Positions 21,701-27,552 of a stretch of 37,076 bases of DNA are shown piece after piece. A program made the position numbers and the translations under genes. The DNA comes from a virus. The stretch is taken from positions 1-37,076 of IMG/VR virus record IMGVR_UViG_3300009163_000089; one strand, written 5' to 3'. The first letter of the stretch is position 1. Each line of letters begins with the position of its first letter. Below the pieces are notes generated by a model. It searched no databases. It saw only the letters and a program-made list of their open reading frames with translations, and was not told the origin of the DNA.

Positions 21701-24072
21701 GCCCTGTCAAATGCAGTAGTGGTTTGAAAGTCAGGGTCAGTAAGCATCTCTTTTTCAATCTGAGACATAGACAAGTCAGCTAAAGACACAAAAGCAGCCG
21801 CCTGACCAACAACAGGTATAGCCCTCGTAAGCATTGCAGGCAATGATCCGGCTACACCAATTAGTGCTTGTTGAAAAAATCCTAAATTTTGTTTTGATTC
21901 TTCAGTTGTTAAGTCAGAACCAAATGCCTCTATAAGCATTCTTTCATTCTGTTGAATACTTTTTAGCTTTACTTGATTAATTTTTATATTTTTTATTTCC
22001 TCTTCAGTAAAACCTCCCTTCCTTAAAGCATCAGACTTGTAGTACTTCATTTCTTCAGGGGTGATTATTTGAGACTCCTTTGATGTCTTAGCTTTTTCTG
22101 CGGGGTCTAGTTTAACTCCAAGTTCTGCTACTTTGTCGGCTGATACAATAAATTCATTTACAAGGTTACCCCAAAATCCGCCGTACTTAGCCTTTTCAGT
22201 GATATACTCTCCTGTAAGTCTTTTTGTTCTTTTTTGGTCGATATCAATTTCTTTTGCAACAACTTTTAATTGGTCTCTTTTTGATTCTAAAGATTCATAC
22301 CTGTCTTGGTATACCTCAGCACTTATTTTTCTATTCCTATAATCATCTTGATTTTTTTCATAAGATTTAGTAAGGTTTTTAATCTCGTCACTATAGTCTT
22401 GCTGCTGTTTACTTACATAGTTAATGTTCTTACCAATAGTAGCCACAAAAGTTCCTGCCTCAATCTTTTCTTTTGCTTCTTTTATTTTCTTCGGGTCACG
22501 ACTATCTAGTGCAATTTCATATGCATCCAAAAGTTTTTCATTGTTTTTCTTTTTTTCTTTTATGTATTCATCTCTTTTGTTTGCATAAATAACTTTATAC
22601 TCCTCACTGTTGTATAATTTTTTTTCTGATTCTTTTAATTTTTTAAGGTCTTCCGGTGTCCCTTGGTATTTATCAACGAGGCCAATCCATACGGCAAAGT
22701 CTCCATACGGCAAAATATCTTTGTTTTCAATGGGCTTGTTTTCCATTTGTCGCCTCTCTATTTCCTCTTTTTGTTCTACAAAGTTTAATTTCTTAAAATT
22801 ATCTTTGTATTCCTTAGATTCATAGTACTTGTTGTTGTGGTCAATAAATTTAGATACCCCAACTTTGTCAGCCCTAGACCCCTCAATTACTTCTCCATCT
22901 TCGCCAATTGCTTTGTTGAATGCATTGGTACGAACATTACTTCTAATTTCATTTACAACACTATTGTTGCTGTCATATTCTGCATTACTTTGTAAATATT
23001 GTCTGAGCCTTGCAGCATCTAACCCTTTTGGATCATCAAATGAAAACGTCATGGGTGCTACGTCCGAATTTTTTGGAATTACTTTTATATAGTCGGTAAA
23101 CATTCCTTCCTGCTCAAACTCAAATCCTAAGTTATTAAAGTCTTTATATAACTTCTTTATTGCAGACTCCTCAGTCTGTGATAAATATTTTTTGTTTATT
23201 TTTAGAAATGGAGATATATCCCTTGCCTCTTCTATCTTTACTTTTTTAGGGACCTCAACGTTCTTGCCGTATCGTCTATTTAGGGCTCCTATAGAGCCTT
23301 CATTTTCTATTGACGACCATTCATCTGCTCCATACACCCATCGTTCCCAAGAGCCGTCTTTTATTCTATATTTATTATTGCTTTTTTCAGGACTATAGTC
23401 ACTAAACGTCTCGTAGTCTTCATCTAAGGACGCATTCTTACCGAACTGTTTGTTTAATGCCCTTACTCGATCATCGTCTTTAATAACTCTTGTCTTTGGA
23501 ATGTCTTTAATTGCATCTAAAGATCTTTTTGACTTTGCTTCACTTGAAAAGTCTTCACCTATACCTGTGGGGGATGTCATTGTTCCGCCACCAATTCTAG
23601 ATATTGGTAAGTAGTCCTCCTCGGCCCTTTTGATTGCTTTTTCTACTTCAGGATTTGGTTCATACCAATTCCCATTTCGAAACTCGTATTGATTTTTTTC
23701 TTTGCCGGGAAATCCTGTAAATATCTCAGAGCCTTTTTCAACTACATTTCTAAAGTCCCTTGTCTTAGCTATCTCTTCAGCGGATTCCTTTTCAGATGCT
23801 TCAAAGGATGACATTCTTTTGACTTCCTTGGCATTCCTCTCTAGCTCCTTAGCTCTATTTCCCTTTGGGTCTTTTAGTGGGACAAATCCATTTGTATTTT
23901 CATTACTTACAAACCATTCGTCATTTTTTTTTTTATATCTAGCCTCTTTGTCTTCGTATGTAAAATGTTTTTCGGTATATGTTTTTCGTTCAGGGTCAAA
24001 ACCAAACCATTCATCCCCCTCCGGTCTACCCCAACTATCTCTTGTAATTATTTTTTTTGAATTATTACGCAT
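12721..24072 (-). CDS. Giant 3,783-residue polyvalent-type virion protein
   Basis: About 430 kDa. Likely injected with the DNA, judging from its place at the end of the virion operon behind two ejection protein candidates. Visible in order: short N-terminal repeats (Y-x6-W at 46, 129, 235; ALN-x3-GKN at 205 and 264); coiled-coil-rich 430-640; hydrophobic Gly/Ala segments about 735-770 and 930-965; an acidic Glu/Thr hinge about 1150-1190; an HDYFGH module at 1566 with EENA and TRGQNSWVNF after it; a GNAT-like module about 1745-1905; an HExxH zincin-like motif at 2069-2073 with a later EEYLAE; a module starting VWFWMADQLGRG at 2263; an acidic stretch about 2705; a long helical C-terminal region with amphipathic or hydrophobic segments about 3150-3170 and 3405-3430; and a basic Ser/Arg/Lys tail. 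Such sets match phage polyvalent proteins, which carry several effector domains into the host. No RNA polymerase motif was found, unlike N4 or crAss giant proteins. Confidence 0.85.
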   Translation of the reverse strand: MRNNSKKIITRDSWGRPEGDEWFGFDPERKTYTEKHFTYEDKEARYKKKNDEWFVSNENTNGFVPLKDPKGNRAKELERNAKEVKRMSSFEASEKESAEEIAKTRDFRNVVEKGSEIFTGFPGKEKNQYEFRNGNWYEPNPEVEKAIKRAEEDYLPISRIGGGTMTSPTGIGEDFSSEAKSKRSLDAIKDIPKTRVIKDDDRVRALNKQFGKNASLDEDYETFSDYSPEKSNNKYRIKDGSWERWVYGADEWSSIENEGSIGALNRRYGKNVEVPKKVKIEEARDISPFLKINKKYLSQTEESAIKKLYKDFNNLGFEFEQEGMFTDYIKVIPKNSDVAPMTFSFDDPKGLDAARLRQYLQSNAEYDSNNSVVNEIRSNVRTNAFNKAIGEDGEVIEGSRADKVGVSKFIDHNNKYYESKEYKDNFKKLNFVEQKEEIERRQMENKPIENKDILPYGDFAVWIGLVDKYQGTPEDLKKLKESEKKLYNSEEYKVIYANKRDEYIKEKKKNNEKLLDAYEIALDSRDPKKIKEAKEKIEAGTFVATIGKNINYVSKQQQDYSDEIKNLTKSYEKNQDDYRNRKISAEVYQDRYESLESKRDQLKVVAKEIDIDQKRTKRLTGEYITEKAKYGGFWGNLVNEFIVSADKVAELGVKLDPAEKAKTSKESQIITPEEMKYYKSDALRKGGFTEEEIKNIKINQVKLKSIQQNERMLIEAFGSDLTTEESKQNLGFFQQALIGVAGSLPAMLTRAIPVVGQAAAFVSLADLSMSQIEKEMLTDPDFQTTTAFDRAKVSLPYGIVMGALENFGLNRLTKGQSYLLGKGILGNIAKTLPAGATREVLENIANKEVKNLIGKGVLKVVAGTLAEGETGAIQTLFADIGIKKAYNYLRAAYNTEEDLKKLTGGEAFSTPKTLMEGLSAVGEGAIAEAIGGFAMSTVIVNSQLLINGNLSLYNKEDLNFLEDFTSDEQFKKIIVADLKNKMIQGTMTKSQAESALNDIDLVAGVFNSIDENLPESAKMEAFNLINKRNRLEKSIEGKDESLSKSIKEEIKEINDKLTKLPLKVQGFNGIERLKVLEKALKRKRKDKDIIIVEGKKISRTEAETEYKDLDEKIQSIISEFNAPVVETADTKVDIELNQINQKQKDAIQEQAAGEVPVQPTTEVGEEVVQGEPTAEPQVLTEEGKAEEEVTPSETTKQMTSNDYKVISKKVLDDKELNTVRASLRASSPDSFSLEILDAIAKKESIDTGNDELNQQIDDAIENGLSIGTIANLILEDDVITEGKGIDSKRKAIDYALNIGGKGTILKSGQQAITEEGKAEEKVTAYRAEEQAELLKAIPKIESYKVNGKIDKTKMPKTVLAKYNKIYNKYDALISPLLEPVVKVKTPSNKKQGDVQEVSKTEKAAFNEGVESVRQAAQEYKDKITAKIKEKQKNYQPERGNTSQPKLFERVSKMIANAYQSIKNEPTKQEVKVAYDAFVSETKKQYEFIVAKGLKVIRHQEAGEPYSNSKEMLQDIRENNTLRFLPNEVAFGQGDVDVSDNIGLQSSGIKLEDGYELTNSEMFRVVHDYFGHGILGNQFGAIGEENATLQHLDLYSDVAAPAVIFQTRGQNSWVNFSGVNAEANQLRKEARELKKQGKLEEANILLEKAEKMFKFAEPKIAIFPTKFNFRRYETARRISEQEDINSRPNRGVDDLPKLLERYSKRSSGTRGVNKRNVRGTKRIGLLDLNVVAEYTLDNAISEGILKAFPNFKGVQKIYEITDGNAYREMMVESLKDNPFSASVTVHTGEKFNGMRMFVTEDGSTGITLTKEGFLGGGFSNPNAKRPQNLAQLMVIGIKEGATTAEAFDTILPDYYSNFGFKAVSRTAFNEQYKPMIENGDAVKDWDFETYKKFNNGRPDVVFFIYDGGNRNTIEERLGLFDLYKNYEKENTESFDKDSYEKAEEVMNQQAVKRLEFELDINESEAPVATDQGVSIKNKSAIDNIKTKTTDKERIKVIEAAQRAIKTLQSVLPNFDIVVHENDDSYASYMRSINASTDSAGSFSYAQRPDGSYFGVININLNKANARTVAHEVAHGVMLKAFGDNPALFKRFRDRIASILTESSNKALMDFANQYVDKETGKLLDVTYEEYLAELTGALAAEEGKLSATTLQKIATLINSIVSKITNGMLKPFEDVKDTKQVVDFFKNISESIRKGEAINPSDIAAIQEGLSVPIGSPTNIINKPQKATPLKFPKTPLPLSFVTEADKIDINALIKEIVEKKQKVWFWMADQLGRGNYYDAVIGNEHYLDAGPSFALDPKNRDKNILWASGLREATLAEKVSEADYIFFISGSPEVAKLFNRRVLDLIASRINKTSDFNSFKEAINNFNKKTDELNTIKNILSQFNSFEELASNKSSKRKEFLLAINKISKLKTAPEGSLKELLGSFDVFIDYNELRDGFYRENNFTQNDIMLVGKPTGLGGTAPHSTYETAILGEVVGIPDIKINAWELMPQSLKNQYREYIGISAQAKVIAAEQGKVRTGTEKGFKDAKPKIKSKSQLASDGKGETEAKKITELNKKRDSAQKNTIGKTPKLGDITSDLGPLLKQVLNINAKLIPEDVFEDYRKVIEMLSGNRRILSPENRAEIEKKLNNIIRSIEFSNDKASDLKGRYDDFKVNNEDLDYSDSIKKMLEDGIISKEEFDFMKKYKSKIIEAEVKQKMTKEEDEDEKEELIAEIKDTTVTTDEFKGDEFRLERDFVNKFIETLKNSDLESLNNSDLNDLVKIIYNINNGFVNHATSQMLIKLESNIKEATLVEAIPDSYGGVVRRIQQWLRTLDVNIANIKLRIKNDKYGVGSNSLFNIDEMFGDFKTKRIFNSIFNESAKAQQTYQSEIKDVQGRLIEAENAVFNSFKKDGNALIKSQMKSMLYMIQLEYESNEGSKQTRPALAVLDAVIEFAKIKGVTEMSKQDLKVMQDIKKNFVVNGKIDIDKILSSFNKAEISALKVMQSINEEMTKKATFTSYVINGSQLKPLKNYVPQMVAQKTNQETIDEQINRIKSNINPGTESNNLIERNDFNEKNVSPVILNPYFAINQSSKSLLINYHLADPIRTARMTLKKAELNLKENKKDSEAREMLEVISQSYETALNDLLSQNFGQTNKFIDALAKVGYSAMLASAPRMLSEGISNTFFVMTNNPVDYSVGVSMYGKLAFGVDGKKVLTNLNSKVTARNYSEAGENSAMFDLSALTNRISRKGKMDTIIVNGVVQVYDNFLGRYVNLVSLVANNVVSQPDKVMIKPLWFGSFARRFEKITGETIDFNKIINNDEEYLNKYKDALSKSTDWADSQVVLAGASTNPFMGVLKNVSREDDNLYETAVKNFNRFMNKFMINEYFTIRKGVFAMIGKGDISREDGLLLLAAASQRLFLYGILTRLSSEVLVFVLRGTFNNFADMALGIDDDDEEKEVEKLKLKYDKFDDKKESYNKTLEEMMLRKIINKKEFDLMQNNKDNIQGLGEFLSEKPLTERVMQSVLGSATGMILGRNYGNFTRMWQNYLVEQVNKKYGDDLGIWDGEYDPYKDALAYNPFEGKKIDESTDLLTIISGPYAPHLNFMTTLLKAYNKSEPKEERTILTRKKERLRYFIEGSGMLNMLPFYKDFRKSAMDYVYKEVKVEKQQEVNLKEKKIDILKNIEADKNNAYEPEDLKHWIKYVEDADYKKKYDDKEEKIVDGILKDYGYKTKTEFEYEDIRGYKKEFGNYSDYSKERKGKSKIENELDDRIEAFKYGEEYNKSSRSGRSRSVWGRKKRSKWSK
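20113..20537 (-). repeat. 26-bp direct repeat within the giant gene
   Basis: A 26-base block (starting ttcttcggctttacc on the plus strand) occurs at 20113-20138 and 20512-20537, 399 bp apart, in the same frame. Both encode the peptide TEEGKAEE in low-complexity acidic linkers. This suggests duplication of a hinge flanking a small domain between them (about residues 1187-1312). Confidence 0.7.
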
Positions 24073-24089
24073 TTTTTTGTTGTTTAATT

Positions 24090-25547
24090 TTAATTTCTTG
24101 AATGTCCTGCCTTAGTAAAATCGTCAGGATTTGTTAGTACCATTTTACCATTCTTTTTTTTCCATATACCAATTGATTTATAAGGCCTATTAAAGCTTGT
24201 TCCTGCTATTTCTGCAACTTTATTCATGTCCTTAATTCCATGTGTCTCAACGCCTAGTTGCGCCCATTCTAGTGGAGTCTTATCTTTTAATGTTATTGTA
24301 TTGTCTGCGATACCTGATTCAGGATTGTACTTTAATATAACATTACCCTCCTTAGTGAAGTCAATTGCCATAAGCTGATCATCAAACTTCATTTGAACCA
24401 ATGACTGTGCTGCTTGATTTTTTTCTTCAACAGTACCCCAACGTAATTGGTCCCAAAGGGTGAGTCCTATAGGGTCTACTTTATCACCGCCTCCGCTACT
24501 ACCACTTGATGACCTATAACCTACCGCACTTGTTTGTTCCACTCCTATTTTTCTATCTATTTTTTCTATAAGTTGTCGTTTTAACCATTCTTTAGCAGCA
24601 ATTTCTTGCTTCTTTCCATTTTCTGTAGATGCAAAGTCAGGCTCAGGATTTCCCTCCCTGCCCTTAGGTACTTTCAATAATATTTTATTTGGATCTGCAT
24701 TAGCTTCGTCTATAGAATAAGTAAAATTATTCATATAAGCGCCCCCAATGTCATTCGTTAAAACAGAAGATATGTTAATTGGGGCATCCAAAGAGTTAAT
24801 GTAGTCATCAACGGCTTTAACAAAACCTGCTTTTACTGCTTTGTCTTGTATGTCTTGTACACTACCTACTTTACCTACAGTTGCAGCTTTTAAAGTTTGA
24901 ATCATTTCCTCACCAAGTCCCGCTTCCATTCTTGTTAATTCAGCGTCTGAATTGAAGTAGTTGTATTGAGCCTTGCTTCTATTATTTAACTGTTCGGGAG
25001 TTAAATACTCAACATTTCCACTATTATCTTTTCGCGTAAGCTGTACTTGACCATACTTGTCAATAATAGGCTTAGTGTCCGCATAGTTTAAATAATTTTC
25101 ATTTTGCTCCATTAGCCACGGCTCTAAGCCTTGTGACCTCTTGTTGGGGTCAGCGGAGTTCATTCTTTCTATTTTCAATGCATATGCATCTTGAAATACC
25201 TGAGAAACATTAAACATTGACTCAGTACTATTTTTCACATTTGCCATGAACTCAACGTGCTCCCTTTCCGAAACCTGCCCATTTTTAAATGCTCTATACT
25301 GCTCAAGAGTTTTTTGTGTCATGTCTGTTGAATATGCAGAAGTCCAACTATTAACACCTACGTCTCCACCTTCCGGGAACTGTTTTATATACTTCTCGTA
25401 TTCCCTTACTTGGTCGTCATACGCTTCCTTCTTTGCCTTTCTTGTAGCAAGTTGGTCCGTAATTAAATTTGATATACCAAGACCAACGTCAGCATAATTT
25501 ACTTGGCTGTCAAGGTCACGTTCTTGGTATTTATAAAATGTTGCCAT
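24090..25547 (-). CDS. Internal virion / ejection protein candidate, 485 residues
   Basis: A 485-residue protein beginning with a segment rich in Tyr, Asp and Gln (YKYQERDLDSQVNYADVG), then a long helical body with coiled-coil character (RKAKKEAYDDQVREYEKYI) and a Ser/Gly-rich linker (SSSGSSGGG) near residue 350. There is no signal peptide and no catalytic motif. It sits between an Ala-rich membrane-active candidate and the giant protein, the place of T7 gp15/gp16-like or crAss cargo proteins, so I infer it is packed in the capsid or tail and injected. It lies 17 bases upstream of the giant gene, so they are likely cotranscribed. Confidence 0.65.
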   Translation of the reverse strand: MATFYKYQERDLDSQVNYADVGLGISNLITDQLATRKAKKEAYDDQVREYEKYIKQFPEGGDVGVNSWTSAYSTDMTQKTLEQYRAFKNGQVSEREHVEFMANVKNSTESMFNVSQVFQDAYALKIERMNSADPNKRSQGLEPWLMEQNENYLNYADTKPIIDKYGQVQLTRKDNSGNVEYLTPEQLNNRSKAQYNYFNSDAELTRMEAGLGEEMIQTLKAATVGKVGSVQDIQDKAVKAGFVKAVDDYINSLDAPINISSVLTNDIGGAYMNNFTYSIDEANADPNKILLKVPKGREGNPEPDFASTENGKKQEIAAKEWLKRQLIEKIDRKIGVEQTSAVGYRSSSGSSGGGDKVDPIGLTLWDQLRWGTVEEKNQAAQSLVQMKFDDQLMAIDFTKEGNVILKYNPESGIADNTITLKDKTPLEWAQLGVETHGIKDMNKVAEIAGTSFNRPYKSIGIWKKKNGKMVLTNPDDFTKAGHSRN

Positions 25548-25556
25548 ATATTATTT

Positions 25557-26294
25557 TTATTGAGGAGTATAGGGCCATTGAAGCCAATTCGGTGTTGTTG
25601 TTGGTGCTTGAGCAGGACTTTGAAGAGCAGGATTTGGAAAAATACCTACAGTAGGTTTTCCTGAAATAGGAGTCATTTGACTTGTTAAAGTAGAAGTAGC
25701 ATTATTTCCATTATTTACTGTATAACCTGTATCTTTTTTAGTCCCATACAAAGGAATCATATTAGCAGCCTGTGTTGCCATACTTGTAACTCCTTCCCAT
25801 CCTTGTGTTGTTGCTTGAGCTGCCATTTCTTGAGCATTTCTTGCTGCCATTTGCGCACCTTCAACTTCACCTAAATCTAACTGTGTTTGTAAGTCTCTTA
25901 GTCTAGACTCTTCAGCAACTTTTAATCTTTCAATCTCAGTAAGTTCCTTGCCCATATCTGTTCTTATAGCTCCTTGCGCTTCATTCTGAGCCATTTGGAC
26001 TCTACCTGCCCCTGCTGCCGCTCCTCTTTCAGATTCTTGTGCAGCATCTATAGTTTGGGCACCCTGAGAAATCATTGCTTCTCTTTGTAGTTCGTAAGGT
26101 TCTTTTTGAATAGACAACGCATCCATGTAGTTTACGTCAAGTCTTGCACGAGCTGATGCCATCATCTTATCAGCCTCTGCCTCTGCTTCTTTTTGAAGTT
26201 TTTTTTGTTTGTTTGCTTGAGAAAAAGACATTGCAGCGCCACCTAAAGATGATGCTATACCTATTCCTGCCGCTATTGATGTTAATGCTGCCAT
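25557..26294 (-). CDS. Internal virion protein candidate, Ala-rich, 245 residues
   Basis: The first 25 residues form a Gly/Ala hydrophobic segment (TSIAAGIGIASSLGGAAM) fit for membrane insertion. They are followed by a Gln/Lys/Glu/Ala-rich long helix to about residue 165 and a polar, Pro/Thr/Asn-rich C-terminal tail ending in WLQWPYTPQ. This is the profile of T7 gp14-like ejection proteins, which form the outer-membrane part of the ejection channel. No sequence signature proves it. It overlaps no neighbour, and is preceded by one base after the acetyltransferase stop, so the genes are tightly coupled. Confidence 0.65.
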   Translation of the reverse strand: MAALTSIAAGIGIASSLGGAAMSFSQANKQKKLQKEAEAEADKMMASARARLDVNYMDALSIQKEPYELQREAMISQGAQTIDAAQESERGAAAGAGRVQMAQNEAQGAIRTDMGKELTEIERLKVAEESRLRDLQTQLDLGEVEGAQMAARNAQEMAAQATTQGWEGVTSMATQAANMIPLYGTKKDTGYTVNNGNNATSTLTSQMTPISGKPTVGIFPNPALQSPAQAPTTTPNWLQWPYTPQ

Positions 26295-26295
26295 A

Positions 26296-26706
26296 TTATA
26301 ATTTTTTTATCATTTCTACTTGGTAATTATCACCCTTAACATATCCAAGCTCTTCATACTTCTCAATGAGTGGTCTATGTTTTATAAGTGCATATGAATA
26401 TTTAAACCCTAAGTTAGTAGCCATCGTTGTTAAATTTTTTAACAATGACCTTATCGCCTCTGTCCTGTGTGGTTTTTTTCTATATTGTTTATTTGAAATA
26501 ATCCAATCAACCCAACAAAGATTTGAGTTTGACGCATATAAAAATCCCGCACAAATAGGAACATCGCCATCTAAAATGATGATACCACCTTCTCCATTTT
26601 GAGGTAAGAAATCTTTTGGAGGAGCTACCCATCCCCAATCCTCCCACCATCCAAGAAGAATGTTGTCGTAATCATTGCTATTAAGTGGTCTAATGTTAAA
26701 GTCCAT
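26296..26706 (-). CDS. GNAT family N-acetyltransferase, phage type
   Basis: A 136-residue protein of the GNAT fold as found in virion gene clusters of Bacteroidota phages. It has IRPLNSNDYDNILLGWWEDW at the start, PKDFLP, then GGIIILDGDVPICAGFLYAS (core strands), a helix after ISNKQYRKKPHRTEAIRSLL that covers the acetyl-CoA pyrophosphate-binding turn, and EKYEELGYVKGD at the end, the classic GNAT Tyr-x-x-x-Gly-Phe/Tyr turn. The substrate is unknown; a capsid, ejection or host protein are options. It is preceded by its own -7 box and begins the ejection gene group, so it is likely made with the injected proteins. Confidence 0.75.
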   Translation of the reverse strand: MDFNIRPLNSNDYDNILLGWWEDWGWVAPPKDFLPQNGEGGIIILDGDVPICAGFLYASNSNLCWVDWIISNKQYRKKPHRTEAIRSLLKNLTTMATNLGFKYSYALIKHRPLIEKYEELGYVKGDNYQVEMIKKL

Positions 26707-26713
26707 TTAACTA

Positions 26714-26721
26714 CAAAGATA
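26714..26721 (-). promoter_or_regulatory. -7 box TATCTTTG upstream of the acetyltransferase gene
   Basis: On the minus strand TATCTTTG is followed by TAG, eight bases upstream of the acetyltransferase ATG. The same 12-mer tatctttgtagt occurs before the 34088 gene. A matching -33 TTTG is not obvious. It would drive the acetyltransferase, two ejection protein candidates and the giant gene. Confidence 0.5.
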
Positions 26722-26728
26722 TAAAAAA

Positions 26729-27550
26729 TTAAGGGAAACTTTTCATTAACTCGCTTTCAGTAGCAAATAATTCTACCTTAGTAGCATAGTTATTTGATAA
26801 TTCAAATAAACAATAATGACCCAATACTCCGTGAGATTCTGCAACAGAGTTTTTGCTAAACAAAAAGTATTCTGTTTGTGTAGGTATAACAATAGCCCAA
26901 ACAGGTGTAGTATCTATAACAATATAGTTAAGTCCTGCAGCATAGTTTTGAACAACACTTGTTACAATACCTGCTCCTGTTGCAGATGCTGAAAAATAAA
27001 CAATATCTCCAATGCTTATTATAGTTCCTATAGCAATAAGAGGATTTATTGAAAAGTTAATTGTTGCTATACCTACACCAATGACAACACTTGTACTGTT
27101 TCCTATTCCATTAACACTCCTTAATGGATATTCAGGTGCAGACATTGGAGTAGTTCCACTATTCCTTACAAACGCAAACCAAGTTGATTCTTTTTTATCA
27201 AACCAATTTTGGTCTATAAATCCTGTATATTGTAAGTCTGTTGTCATTGTTGCGGCCCAAGGAGCATCTCCCACTAAGTCCATTGTCTTAAATAATTTGT
27301 TCTCAAGAGGCAAATCATTTATAACACTTTTAAGTGTTGTTGGAGAAAAAGGATCTAATTCAGGAATATTTTGTTGACACCATTGTTGGTAAAATGTATT
27401 TCTTAAATTGTTTGAACTATGTCTATATAAATTCCCGCCCTTAAAAGAATAGAAATAGTTATTCATTCCTATCATCCAATCAGGATTGTAAGAGTAGAAT
27501 GAAGGCCATCCTTGAACTGCAGGGCTATATGTAAGTGTTTTAAAGCTCAT
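26729..27550 (-). CDS. Tail protein with conserved GW-SFYSY-PDWM segment, 273 residues
   Basis: The segment from G14 (GWPSFYSYNPDWMIGMNN) to LYRH at 41-44 matches a block I recall from tail stabilisation/muzzle-like proteins of crAss-like and other Bacteroidota phages, where a beta-propeller-like structure carries FYSFKGG-type turns. The rest is beta-rich with few charges. It follows the 1,544-residue muzzle candidate by two bases, so the two are probably partners in the tail. There is no signal or membrane segment. Function by position and the shared segment only. Confidence 0.55.
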   Translation of the reverse strand: MSFKTLTYSPAVQGWPSFYSYNPDWMIGMNNYFYSFKGGNLYRHSSNNLRNTFYQQWCQQNIPELDPFSPTTLKSVINDLPLENKLFKTMDLVGDAPWAATMTTDLQYTGFIDQNWFDKKESTWFAFVRNSGTTPMSAPEYPLRSVNGIGNSTSVVIGVGIATINFSINPLIAIGTIISIGDIVYFSASATGAGIVTSVVQNYAAGLNYIVIDTTPVWAIVIPTQTEYFLFSKNSVAESHGVLGHYCLFELSNNYATKVELFATESELMKSFP

Positions 27551-27552
27551 AT

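Noticed and set aside
12721-24072. Giant gene as a virion RNA polymerase (N4 gp50-like or crAss-like)
   Set aside because: No DFDGD, DxDGD or single-subunit polymerase motif is present; instead GNAT-like, HExxH and other modules are visible.
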